Below, one piece after another: positions 1-5,971 of a stretch of DNA of 5,971 bases (positions are counted from its first letter, which is position 1; every line of letters starts with the position of its first letter). Location of the stretch: NCBI GenBank assembly GCA_946885815.1, contig CAMPHE010000124.1, positions 1 through 5,971 of the forward strand. Direction: 5' to 3'. The notes under the pieces were generated by a model. The model saw only the letters and a list, made by a program, of their open reading frames with translations. It made no database searches and was not told the origin of the DNA. This stretch comes from an uncultured Arenimonas sp. (GTDB lineage: Bacteria; Pseudomonadota; Gammaproteobacteria; Xanthomonadales; Xanthomonadaceae). The position numbers and the translations under genes were made by a program.

Positions 1-1683
1 ATCCTGGAGGCGTATTTCAACCAGGTCTACCTCGGCCAGCAGGGCAGCCAGTCGATCCACGGCTTCGCGGCGGCGTCGGAGTTCTGGTTCGGGCGCGAGC
101 TGCAGAGCCTGCGGCCGCACGAGATGGCGCTGCTGGTCGGCATGGTGCAGGGCCCGTCGCTGTACGACCCGCGCCGGCATCCCGAAGACGCGACGCGCCG
201 GCGCGACCTCGTGCTCGGCGTCTGGGAGGAGATGGGGCTGATCGACGCGACCGAGGCCGAACGCTCGCGCGCGTCGCCGCTCGGCGTGCTGTCGAAGCCC
301 GGCGTCACCAGCAACCGCTACCCGGCGTTCATGGACCTCGTGAAGCGCCAGCTCGCGCGCGACTATCCGGCCGACGCGCTGAAGGGCGCCGGCATGGTGG
401 TGCTGACGACGATGGCGCCGTCGGCGCAGCTGCTGTCCGAGCGCGCGGTGTCGAACACGCTGGGCGAAGTGCAGCGCAAGGACGGCCCGGCGCTGCAGTC
501 GGGACTGGTCGTCACCGACACGCGCACCGGCGAAGTGCGGGCGGTGGTGGGCAACCGCGCGGTCGATCGGCCGGGGTTCAATCGCGCGCTGGAAGCGCAG
601 CGTCCGGTCGGCTCGCTGCTCAAGCCGATGGTGTACCTGCTCGCGCTCGCGCAGCCGGGCCGCTGGTCGCTGGCGACGCCGGTCGACGATTCGCCGGTCA
701 GCATCCCGCTCGCCAACGGCCAGACGTGGACGCCCGGCAATTCCGACGGCCGCAGCCACGGCACGGTCCCGGTGATCGACGCGCTCGCGCGGTCGTACAA
801 CCAGGCGACGGTGCGCGTCGGCATGGACGTCGGGCCGGATCGTCTCGCCGAACTGCTGAAGGTGCTGGCCGGGCTGCGCGCACCGGCCAATCCGTCGCTG
901 ATCCTCGGCTCGGTCGACCTGAGCCCGTTCGCGATGGCGCAGGTCTACCAGTTCCTCGCGTCGGGCGGCCGCATCCAGCCGCTGCGCGCGGTGCGCGGCG
1001 TGCTCGACGCGAAGGGCGGCGCGATCAACCGCTACGACTTCGACACCGAACCGGCGCAGGACGGCGATTCGATCGCGGCGCGACTGGTGACGCTGGCGCT
1101 GCAGCACGCGGTGGAAAGCGGCACCGGGCGCGCGCTGGTCGCCGACGGTCTCGGCGACCTGCATCCGGCCGGCAAGACCGGCACCAGCAACGACAGCCGC
1201 GACAGCTGGTTCGCCGGATACACCGGCAGCCATCTCGCGGTGGTGTGGGTGGGCAACGACGACAACGCGCAGACCGGGCTGTACGGCTCCACCGGTGCGA
1301 TGAAGGTGTGGTCGGCACTGTTCTCGAAGCTGCCGAGCCAGCCGCTGCAGGTCGCCGACGAAGGCCTGGAATTCGCGTACGTGTCACCGTACCGCTTCGC
1401 GCGCACCGACGAAGGCTGCGCCGGCGCGCGGCGCTACGCGTTCGTACCCGGGTTCGCGCCGGAGTCCTACGCCGGCTGCGGTTATCGCGACGATGGCGGC
1501 GACGACGATCGCGGCTGGCGCGACTGGTTCCGCTTCGGTGACGATGACGACGCCGCCGACGACCGCGCCGCCGCCGCGGCCGCCGAGCGGCAGCGTGAAC
1601 TGGAACGCGCACGGGCGATCGAACGCGCGCGCGAACACGTGCGGGATCGCGACCGCGATCGTCGCCGGCCTTATCGGGAGTGA
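1..1683 (+). CDS. mrcB: Penicillin-binding protein 1b, bifunctional transglycosylase/transpeptidase (5' end outside window)
   Basis: Class A penicillin-binding protein that polymerises lipid II into glycan strands and cross-links the stem peptides in the periplasm, anchored in the inner membrane. The reading frame is open from base 1, so the N-terminus (membrane anchor and most of the GT51 domain) lies outside; 560 residues are visible. Residues 1-7 (ILEAYFN) are GT51 motif 4 and TRRRDLVL (65-72) is motif 5. The transpeptidase motifs are complete: SLLK with nucleophile S205, SYN at 265-267 and KTGT at 392-395. C473 and C493 match the position of the C-terminal disulfide pair of E. coli PBP1b. 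After W506/W509 there is an unusual tail: Asp-rich (497-521), six alanines (523-528), then Glu/Arg-rich to the end. The closest relative by layout is PBP1b rather than PBP1a, judging from the segments around each motif. The stop lies 4 nt before a lipoprotein gene. Confidence 0.95.
   Translation: MLEAYFNQVYLGQQGSQSIHGFAAASEFWFGRELQSLRPHEMALLVGMVQGPSLYDPRRHPEDATRRRDLVLGVWEEMGLIDATEAERSRASPLGVLSKPGVTSNRYPAFMDLVKRQLARDYPADALKGAGMVVLTTMAPSAQLLSERAVSNTLGEVQRKDGPALQSGLVVTDTRTGEVRAVVGNRAVDRPGFNRALEAQRPVGSLLKPMVYLLALAQPGRWSLATPVDDSPVSIPLANGQTWTPGNSDGRSHGTVPVIDALARSYNQATVRVGMDVGPDRLAELLKVLAGLRAPANPSLILGSVDLSPFAMAQVYQFLASGGRIQPLRAVRGVLDAKGGAINRYDFDTEPAQDGDSIAARLVTLALQHAVESGTGRALVADGLGDLHPAGKTGTSNDSRDSWFAGYTGSHLAVVWVGNDDNAQTGLYGSTGAMKVWSALFSKLPSQPLQVADEGLEFAYVSPYRFARTDEGCAGARRYAFVPGFAPESYAGCGYRDDGGDDDRGWRDWFRFGDDDDAADDRAAAAAAERQRELERARAIERAREHVRDRDRDRRRPYRE
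1676..1680 (+). promoter_or_regulatory. Shine-Dalgarno sequence of the lipoprotein gene
   Basis: GGGAG lies 7 nt before the ATG at 1688, inside the last codons of mrcB. It supports this ATG as the start, in preference to upstream in-frame starts inside mrcB, and suggests coupled translation of the two genes. Confidence 0.65.
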
Positions 1684-1687
1684 CGTG

Positions 1688-2200
1688 ATGAAGAAGACCC
1701 TCGTGACCGCGCTGGCGCTGGCGATCGCCGGCTGCGGTGGCGGCCCGTCCGGCTCCGCGGCGCCGCGCGCGACCCCGCGCGCCGAGCCGGCGTCGATCGT
1801 CGCGCAGGTGCGCGCGGTCGGCGCCACCGGCCACGAGCTCGACGTGCAACCGCTGCGCGACCCGCAGGTGCAGGACCTGCGCGATCGCGCGCAGCAGCTG
1901 GAGGCGCGCGGCGAGTTCCGCGACGCCGGCGCGCTGGTCGACCAGGCGCTCGCCATCAGCGTCGATGATCCCGACCTGCTGCAGTGGAAGGCCGAGCTGG
2001 CGCTGCATCGCGCGGCCTGGGCCGAGGCCGAATCGTTCGCGCTGCGTTCGTACGCGCGCGGGCCGAAGCTCGGCGGGCTGTGCCGGCGCAACTGGGCGAC
2101 GGTGCAGCACGCGCGCGCGCATCGCGGCGACGCCGCCGGCGCCGCCGGCGCGAAGGCGAAGATCGATGCCTGCACGGTGGCGCCACCGGTCCGGATGTAG
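1688..2200 (+). CDS. Outer-membrane lipoprotein with TPR-like repeats, candidate LpoP-type activator of PBP1b
   Basis: The 170-residue product begins MKKTLVTALALAIAGC, a lipoprotein signal peptide: two lysines, a short hydrophobic core and lipobox IAGC with lipidated C16. Residue 17 is Gly rather than Asp, so outer-membrane sorting is expected. Residues 17-36 are a Gly/Ala/Pro linker. From about 60 to 158 the protein consists of paired amphipathic helices resembling two to three TPR units (VQDLRDRAQQLEARGEFRDA, then DPDLLQWKAELALHRAAWAE). C132 and C162 could form a periplasmic disulfide. It follows mrcB by 4 nt and shares one base with the helicase start. In Pseudomonas aeruginosa the PBP1b activator LpoP is a TPR-containing lipoprotein encoded beside the PBP1b gene; lipobox, TPR-like helices and neighbourhood match here, so this role is inferred. 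Orthology is not shown, and it may simply be an uncharacterised TPR lipoprotein. Confidence 0.85.
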   Translation: MKKTLVTALALAIAGCGGGPSGSAAPRATPRAEPASIVAQVRAVGATGHELDVQPLRDPQVQDLRDRAQQLEARGEFRDAGALVDQALAISVDDPDLLQWKAELALHRAAWAEAESFALRSYARGPKLGGLCRRNWATVQHARAHRGDAAGAAGAKAKIDACTVAPPVRM

Positions 2201-4206
2201 TGGACGACCTCGCGGAACGCACGCGCGCCGCGCTCGCCGTCGGCGGCCCGCTCGCGGACAACCTCGAAGGCTACGTGCCGCGCGAGGCGCAGCAGCATCT
2301 CGCCGAAGCGGTCGCCGAGGCGATCGACGCACGCGGCATGCTGGTGGCCGAAGCCGGCACGGGCACCGGCAAGACGTACGCGTATCTGGTGCCGGCGCTG
2401 CTGTCGGGGCAGCGCGTGATCGTGTCGACCGGCACGCGCGCGCTGCAGGACCAGCTCTACCATCGCGACCTGCCGCGGGTACGCGCCGCGCTCGGCGCCG
2501 GCCTGAAGACCGCGCTGCTGAAAGGCCGCGCCAACTATCTGTGCCTGTACCGGATGGAGCAGGCGAAGGGCGAGAAATTCGCGTCGCGCGAGGTCGTGTC
2601 GCAGTTCCAGCGTGTCGTCGCATGGAGCGGGCGGACGCAGCGCGGCGACCTGTCGGAACTCGCCGACATCGCCGAGGACTCGCCGCTCTGGCCGCAGGTC
2701 ACGTCGAACACCGACAACTGCCTCGGCGGCGAGTGCCCCTTCTGGTCCGACTGTTTCGTCGCGAAGGCCCGGCAGGCGGCGCAGGCGGCGGACGTGGTGG
2801 TCGTGAACCACCATCTGCTGCTCGCCGACCTCGCGGTGCGGCAGGAAGGCTTCGGCGAGATCCTGCCCGGCGCGTCGGCGTTCGTGCTCGACGAGGCACA
2901 CCAGCTGCCGGAGCTCGCGGCGCAGTTCTTCGGCGAAGGCGTGTCGGCGCGGCAGCTGGTGGACCTGTCGCGCGACAGCCTGGCCGCCTGTCGCGAGGTC
3001 ACCGCGTCGCTCGCGGCCATCCTCGCGCCGGCCCGCGGCCTCGAGCAGGCGACGCGCGAACTGCGGCTGGCGATGGACGGCGCGCCGGCGCGCGGCGCGC
3101 AGTCGCGGCTGCGCGCGCTGCCGAAGATCGCACCGGCGCTCGACCAGCTGGCCCACGCGCTGGAAGAACTGCGCCGCGCGCTCGACCCGCTCGCCGGTTC
3201 GTCACCGGGCTTCGCCGCGCTGGCCGCGCGCGCGGTGGAACTCGAGCGCCGCCTCGCGGCGTGGGGGCCGGGGGCGGGTAGCTCGACGATCGGCGCCGAG
3301 GCGCCCGCCGGGAGTGCGGATGCCGGCGCGCCGATCGTCGAACCACTCGACCCCAGCCCTGCCGTGCGCTGGTACGAGCTCACCCAGCGGGGCTTCATGC
3401 TGCAGCGCACGCCGCTCGACGTGTCGGGGCCGCTGCGCAAATACCGCGAGCAGAGCCGCGCCGCGTGGATCTTCACCTCGGCGACGATGGCGGTGGGCGG
3501 TGATTTCGACCACGTCGCCGGCCGGCTGGGCCTCGAGCAGCCGCGCACGCTGCTGCAGCCGAGCCCGTTCGACTGGGCGAAGCAGACGCTGTGCTACCTG
3601 CCCACCGACCTGCCCGAACCGGGCGATCGCGACTACGTCTACGCGATGCTCGACGCCGTGTGGCCGGTGCTGGAAGCGTCGAACGGCCGCGCGTTCCTGC
3701 TCTTCACCTCGCATCGCGCGCTGCGCGACGCCGCCGAGGCGATGCGCGAGGCGCCGTGGCCGCTGTTCGTGCAGGGCACCGCGCCGCGCAGCGTGCTGCT
3801 GGAACGCTTCCGCGCATCGGGCAACGGCGTGCTGCTCGGCGCGGCGAGTTTCTGGGAAGGCGTCGACGTCGCCGGCGAGGCGCTGAGCGTCGTCGCGATT
3901 GACCGGCTGCCGTTCGCCGCGCCCGACGACCCGGTGCTCGAGGCACGCCTCGAAGCCGTGCGCCGCCGCGGCGGCGTCCCGTTCCGCGACGAACAGCTGC
4001 CGCAGGCGGTGCTCGCGCTCAAGCAGGGTGTCGGCCGGCTGATCCGCAGCCACGCCGACCGCGGCGTGCTGGTGCTGTGCGACCCGCGCCTGACGACGAA
4101 ATCCTACGGCCGCACCTTCCTCGAAAGCCTGCCGCCGTTCCCCCGCACCCGCGACCTCGCCCGCGTCGAGGCCTTCTTCGCCGGGGCCGTCGCCGCCGAT
4201 TGCTAA
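2200..4206 (+). CDS. yoaA: ATP-dependent iron-sulfur DNA helicase, YoaA/DinG family
   Basis: Superfamily 2 helicase related to XPD, expected to unwind DNA 5'-3' in repair or replication-fork rescue. The 668 residues include Walker A AEAGTGTGKT (50-59, K58), four cysteines placed as in DinG-type 4Fe-4S domains (C115, C174, C179, C185; the last three spaced 5 and 6), VNHH (202-205), the Walker B DEAH box (231-234), AASFWEGVD (548-556) and motif VI QGVGRLIR (609-616). The GTG start at 2200 shares its G with the preceding TAG and gives the short family-like N-terminus VDDLAERTRAAL; the next in-frame ATG (2338) is too close to Walker A. No strong Shine-Dalgarno precedes it, so translational coupling is likely. 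In E. coli yoaA lies beside tsaB, and tsaB follows here after one gene, which favours YoaA over DinG. A Gly/Ala/Ser-rich linker at about 356-385 contains a DNA inverted repeat. Confidence 0.92.
   Translation: MDDLAERTRAALAVGGPLADNLEGYVPREAQQHLAEAVAEAIDARGMLVAEAGTGTGKTYAYLVPALLSGQRVIVSTGTRALQDQLYHRDLPRVRAALGAGLKTALLKGRANYLCLYRMEQAKGEKFASREVVSQFQRVVAWSGRTQRGDLSELADIAEDSPLWPQVTSNTDNCLGGECPFWSDCFVAKARQAAQAADVVVVNHHLLLADLAVRQEGFGEILPGASAFVLDEAHQLPELAAQFFGEGVSARQLVDLSRDSLAACREVTASLAAILAPARGLEQATRELRLAMDGAPARGAQSRLRALPKIAPALDQLAHALEELRRALDPLAGSSPGFAALAARAVELERRLAAWGPGAGSSTIGAEAPAGSADAGAPIVEPLDPSPAVRWYELTQRGFMLQRTPLDVSGPLRKYREQSRAAWIFTSATMAVGGDFDHVAGRLGLEQPRTLLQPSPFDWAKQTLCYLPTDLPEPGDRDYVYAMLDAVWPVLEASNGRAFLLFTSHRALRDAAEAMREAPWPLFVQGTAPRSVLLERFRASGNGVLLGAASFWEGVDVAGEALSVVAIDRLPFAAPDDPVLEARLEAVRRRGGVPFRDEQLPQAVLALKQGVGRLIRSHADRGVLVLCDPRLTTKSYGRTFLESLPPFPRTRDLARVEAFFAGAVAADC
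3283..3341. repeat. 14-bp perfect inverted repeat in the helicase linker
   Basis: The left arm TCGACGATCGGCGC (3283-3296) is the exact reverse complement of GCGCCGATCGTCGA (3328-3341), separated by 31 nt. Both arms are translated in frame, giving residues around STIGA and APIVE, and they bracket a low-complexity Gly/Ala/Ser stretch that lies outside the recognised helicase motifs. As RNA it could fold into a 14-bp stem. Whether it is an inserted palindromic element or a chance product of GC-rich sequence cannot be decided from this window. Confidence 0.75.
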
Positions 4207-4209
4207 GAT
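4201..4209 (+). promoter_or_regulatory. Possible extended -10 promoter for the VOC gene and tsaB
   Basis: TGCTAAGAT fits an extended -10 element (TG, one base, then TAAGAT), and AT-rich bases are scarce in this region. It covers the last codon and TAA stop of the helicase. Transcription would begin near 4216, leaving a leader of about 24 nt before the ATG at 4240. I see no recognisable -35 hexamer at 16-18 nt upstream (the sequence there is CCGGGG-like), so this remains tentative. Confidence 0.35.
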
Positions 4210-4228
4210 CGCCCGGCGATTCCTTCCC

Positions 4229-4232
4229 GGAG
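4229..4232 (+). promoter_or_regulatory. Shine-Dalgarno sequence of the VOC gene
   Basis: GGAG lies 7 nt before the ATG at 4240, in the only sizeable gap (33 nt) of the plus-strand run. It fixes the start of the VOC protein. Confidence 0.65.
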
Positions 4233-4239
4233 CAGGGCG

Positions 4240-4638
4240 ATGGACGATCAGGGCAAGCCGCGCGTGCACGGCATCGGCGGCGTCTTCTTCAAGGCGCGCG
4301 ATCCCGCCGCCCTCGGCGCGTGGTACGAGAAGCACCTCGGCCTGAAGCGCGAGGACTGGGGTGGCTCGCTGCTGTGGTGGCAGCGCGCGGACACCGGCGC
4401 CAGGGCGCTGACGGTGTTCTCGCCGTTCGAGGAATCGACGAAGTACTTCGAGCCCGGCGACAAGCCCTACATGCTGAACCTGCGCGTCGACGATCTCGAT
4501 GGCGTGCTCGCCGCACTGCGCGCCGAAGGCTGCCAGGTGCTCGACCGCCGCGAGGACAGCGAGCAGGGCCGCTTCGGCTACGTGGTCGATCCCGAAGGCG
4601 CGCTGATCGAGCTCTGGGAACCGGGGCCGGGCTGCTGA
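4240..4638 (+). CDS. VOC-family (glyoxalase/bleomycin-resistance/dioxygenase fold) protein
   Basis: The 132-residue cytosolic protein has two beta-alpha-beta-beta-beta modules typical of the vicinal oxygen chelate fold: IGGVFFKARDPAALGAWYEK (12-31) opens the first, and LRVDDLDGVLAALRAEGC the second, which ends in DPEGALIELWEP (117-128). The fold usually holds a divalent metal and acts on small molecules. Here the usual first-strand His position appears to be Gly (G14) and the start of the second module lacks a clear His. Of the common ligands only E124 is evident, so classical glyoxalase I activity is unlikely. The substrate is unknown. The gene sits 33 nt after the helicase, has its own Shine-Dalgarno sequence, and its TGA overlaps the tsaB ATG by one base, so translation is probably coupled to tsaB. 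Confidence 0.88.
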   Translation: MDDQGKPRVHGIGGVFFKARDPAALGAWYEKHLGLKREDWGGSLLWWQRADTGARALTVFSPFEESTKYFEPGDKPYMLNLRVDDLDGVLAALRAEGCQVLDRREDSEQGRFGYVVDPEGALIELWEPGPGC

Positions 4639-5330
4639 TGCGACTGCTGGCGATCGAGACGTCGACCGAAGCCTGTTCGATCGCGGTCTGGGTCGACGGC
4701 GACGTGCGCGAACGCCACGAGATCGCGCCGCGGCGCCACACGCAGCTGGCGCTGCCATGGGCCGAGGAACTGCTGGCGGAGGCGGGCGTCGCGCGCGCGC
4801 AGCTCGATGCGATCGCCGTCGGTCGCGGTCCCGGTGCGTTCACCGGCGTGCGGCTCGGCATCGCGCTCGCGCAGGGCATGGCGGTCGCGCTCGACCGCCC
4901 GCTGCTGCCGGTATCGACGCTCGCGGTGCTGGCGATGCGGGGGCGCGGGCCGCGCATCGTCGCGGCGATCGACGCGCGCATGGGCGAGGTCTACGTCGGC
5001 GCGTTCACTCGCGACGACGACGGTCTGGTGCACGCCGACGGCGACGAACGCGTGTGCGCACCCGCGGACGCCCCGTTTCCCGAGGCCCCGTTCGCCGCGC
5101 TCGGCACCGGCTTCGCCGCGGACGACGGCGCGCTCGCCCGACGCGCCGGCGCGCGCGCGATGGCGCTCGACGCCACCGCCCTCCCGCACGCCGCCGACCT
5201 CGCGCGTCTGGGCGACGCGCTCTTCCGCGCCGGCGGCGCCATCGCCCCGGACCACGTCGAACCGGCGTACCTGCGCGACAAGGTGGCGCTGACGCTGGAA
5301 GAACAGGGACGCCCGCGCCCCGCCCGGTAG
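4638..5330 (+). CDS. tsaB: tRNA threonylcarbamoyladenosine biosynthesis protein TsaB
   Basis: TsaB (YeaZ) is the non-catalytic partner of TsaD. With TsaE they transfer the threonylcarbamoyl group made by TsaC onto A37 of ANN-decoding tRNAs, in the cytosol. The 230 residues start MRLLAIETSTEACSIAV, the phosphate-1-like strand of the ASKHA fold, followed by the hallmark GRGPGAFTGVR (62-72), IDARMGEVYVG (111-121) and C-terminal YLRDKVALT (211-219). Length agrees with the E. coli protein (about 231). The ATG at 4638 overlaps the VOC stop (TGATG) and the protein begins exactly where the family does, although the frame is open further upstream. No strong Shine-Dalgarno is seen. In E. coli tsaB is next to yoaA; here a VOC gene separates them. 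The TAG stop lies within a REP-like sequence, so the last few residues (GRPRPAR) may have been reshaped by its insertion. Confidence 0.95.
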   Translation: MRLLAIETSTEACSIAVWVDGDVRERHEIAPRRHTQLALPWAEELLAEAGVARAQLDAIAVGRGPGAFTGVRLGIALAQGMAVALDRPLLPVSTLAVLAMRGRGPRIVAAIDARMGEVYVGAFTRDDDGLVHADGDERVCAPADAPFPEAPFAALGTGFAADDGALARRAGARAMALDATALPHAADLARLGDALFRAGGAIAPDHVEPAYLRDKVALTLEEQGRPRPAR

Positions 5331-5347
5331 GAGCGGCTTCAGCCGCG
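5327..5347 (+). repeat. REP-like GTAG hairpin overlapping the tsaB stop
   Basis: GTAGGAGCGGCTTCAGCCGC begins with the GTAG head tetranucleotide of REP elements described in Stenotrophomonas (SMAG type), followed by a stem-loop: arms GCGGCT (5333-5338) and AGCCGC (5341-5346), best folded as a 5-bp stem with a TTCA loop. Similar sequences are scattered between genes in Xanthomonadaceae, as I recall. The TAG at 5328-5330 is the tsaB stop. The element fills most of the 32-nt space between convergent genes and might help end transcription from both sides, but neither side of the hairpin has the U-run of an intrinsic terminator. Confidence 0.65.
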
Positions 5348-5362
5348 AAAAGATCGGAAAAC

Positions 5363-5971
5363 TCAGGCGTGTGGCCCGGGCCCGCCTGCCGCGCGCGACC
5401 GCTGCATCGCCACCAGCCGCGAAATGATCAGCGCCAGGTAGAGCACGCCCATCATCTGCTCGATCATCACGAGCGAGCGGGCGTGGTCGTTCACCGGCTT
5501 GATGTCGCCGAAGCCGATCGTCGTCAGGCACGTGAAGCTGAAATACAGCAGTTCCCACCAGCTGACGAAGGCGTCGTGGTCCAGCGCCGGATCGATGTGG
5601 AACGAGCCCGGCGCCATGCGTTCCACCAGCGCGTACAGGTACGCGAACACGAACGCCATCAGCACGTACAGGCCGGCGGCGGCGAACGTCTCGTCGGTGG
5701 TCATCACCTCGTCGCGCAGGATGTAGCGCAGCAGGCAGACGACCACGAACGCGTGGAACAGCGCCTGCGCGCCGAAGCTCCACGCCACCAGCGTCGTGCC
5801 GCCCCACAGCGACGCGAAGATGTGCAGCGCCATCGCCGGCAGCACCAGCACGTAGCCGATGCGCATCTCCGGTCCGGTGGCCCGCGCCGCGCGCAGCGAC
5901 AGCACCAGGATCAGCAGGTCGAACACCGCGATCGCCGCGCGCCCTTCGCGGAACGGCTCCAGGAACGGGAA
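5363..5971 (-). CDS. Potassium-channel-like membrane protein, Ion_trans_2 pore type (5' end outside window)
   Basis: The frame is open to the right edge; 202 residues are visible and the true start is outside. A GTG at 5924-5926 is possible, but the residues before it (FPFLEPFREGRAAIA) read as natural protein continuing upstream, so I treat the gene as partial. Hydrophobic segments follow in order: FDLLILVLSL, IGYVLVLPAMALHIFASLW, LFHAFVVVCLLRYIL, AAAGLYVLMAFVFAYLYAL, then a re-entrant pore helix WWELLYFSFTCL with the selectivity filter TTIGFGD (5504-5524), and a last helix LVMIEQMMGVLYLALIISRLV. The layout is that of a cation (K+) channel with outer and inner pore helices after several extra N-terminal helices. 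No cytosolic RCK/TrkA domain follows; the protein ends about 14 residues after the last helix (MQRSRAAGGPGPHA). Gating and physiological role cannot be read. It converges on tsaB. Confidence 0.88.
   Translation of the reverse strand, partial: FPFLEPFREGRAAIAVFDLLILVLSLRAARATGPEMRIGYVLVLPAMALHIFASLWGGTTLVAWSFGAQALFHAFVVVCLLRYILRDEVMTTDETFAAAGLYVLMAFVFAYLYALVERMAPGSFHIDPALDHDAFVSWWELLYFSFTCLTTIGFGDIKPVNDHARSLVMIEQMMGVLYLALIISRLVAMQRSRAAGGPGPHA

Noticed and set aside
1645..1660. Near-palindrome GATCGCG-AC-CGCGATC near the end of mrcB
   Set aside because: It follows from alternating Arg/Asp codons in the tail; no promoter or terminator context is present.
1720..1729. GGCGATCGCC palindrome, like the HIP1 motif of cyanobacteria
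   Set aside because: GCGATCGC-type words are expected by chance at this GC content and the copies here sit in coding sequence with no pattern.
2132..2149. Tandem copy of GCCGCCGGC in the lipoprotein gene
   Set aside because: Only two units, encoding an Ala/Gly stretch (AAGAAG); ordinary low-complexity coding sequence.
1384..3156. Long minus-strand open frame of 590 residues, and similar ones at 1025-2623, 3202-4758 and 4578-5807
   Set aside because: They lie opposite well-recognised genes, have Arg/Ala-rich or repetitive composition and no recognisable domains. Very high GC makes stop codons rare in antisense frames.
1737..3281. Plus-strand open frame of 514 residues spanning the lipoprotein and helicase genes
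   Set aside because: Arg/Ala-rich out-of-frame reading of two genes with clear family motifs in other frames.
2200..4206. Restriction-modification or defence helicase
   Set aside because: The four-cysteine Fe-S arrangement, motif set and tsaB neighbourhood fit housekeeping YoaA/DinG; no nuclease, methylase or other defence partner is nearby.
5331..5352. Intrinsic terminator after tsaB
   Set aside because: The hairpin is followed by GAAAAGATC on the plus strand and TCCTACC on the minus strand; no U-run. It is better described as a REP-like element.

Overview
This is a very GC-rich, gene-dense chromosomal segment. Its codon use (third positions almost all G or C), its protein sequences and a GTAG-headed hairpin after the last plus-strand gene all point to a gammaproteobacterium of the Xanthomonadaceae/Lysobacteraceae (Lysobacter, Luteimonas or Stenotrophomonas-like). 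The family placement is an inference from these features; no marker gene was compared.

Layout: five plus-strand genes are packed head to tail. (1) The 3' part of mrcB, a bifunctional penicillin-binding protein 1b, runs from the left edge to 1683. (2) After a 4-nt gap comes a small lipoprotein with TPR-like helices (1688-2200). Its position next to PBP1b and its architecture suggest an LpoP-type PBP1b activator. (3) A DinG/YoaA-type iron-sulfur DNA helicase (2200-4206) starts with GTG, sharing one base with the previous stop codon. (4) A small VOC-fold (glyoxalase/dioxygenase-like) protein (4240-4638) has a good Shine-Dalgarno sequence and possibly its own promoter. (5) tsaB (4638-5330) overlaps the VOC stop by one base. 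A convergent minus-strand gene for a potassium-channel-like protein enters from the right edge and stops at 5363. The 32-nt space between it and tsaB carries a REP-like hairpin whose head overlaps the tsaB stop codon.

How the genes fit together: mrcB and the lipoprotein form a plausible peptidoglycan-synthesis pair (synthase plus outer-membrane-anchored activator). The helicase and TsaB (tRNA t6A modification) recall the yoaA-tsaB adjacency of E. coli, here with a VOC gene between them. The run looks like one transcription unit by spacing, with a possible internal start before the VOC gene.

I see no mobile element, CRISPR array, RNA gene or defence system. The window is mostly ordinary housekeeping. 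The parts worth a second look are the candidate LpoP, a 14-bp perfect inverted repeat inside a low-complexity linker of the helicase, the REP-like element overlapping the tsaB stop codon, and the long charged C-terminal tail of PBP1b. No gap between genes exceeds 33 nt, so there is no long non-coding stretch.
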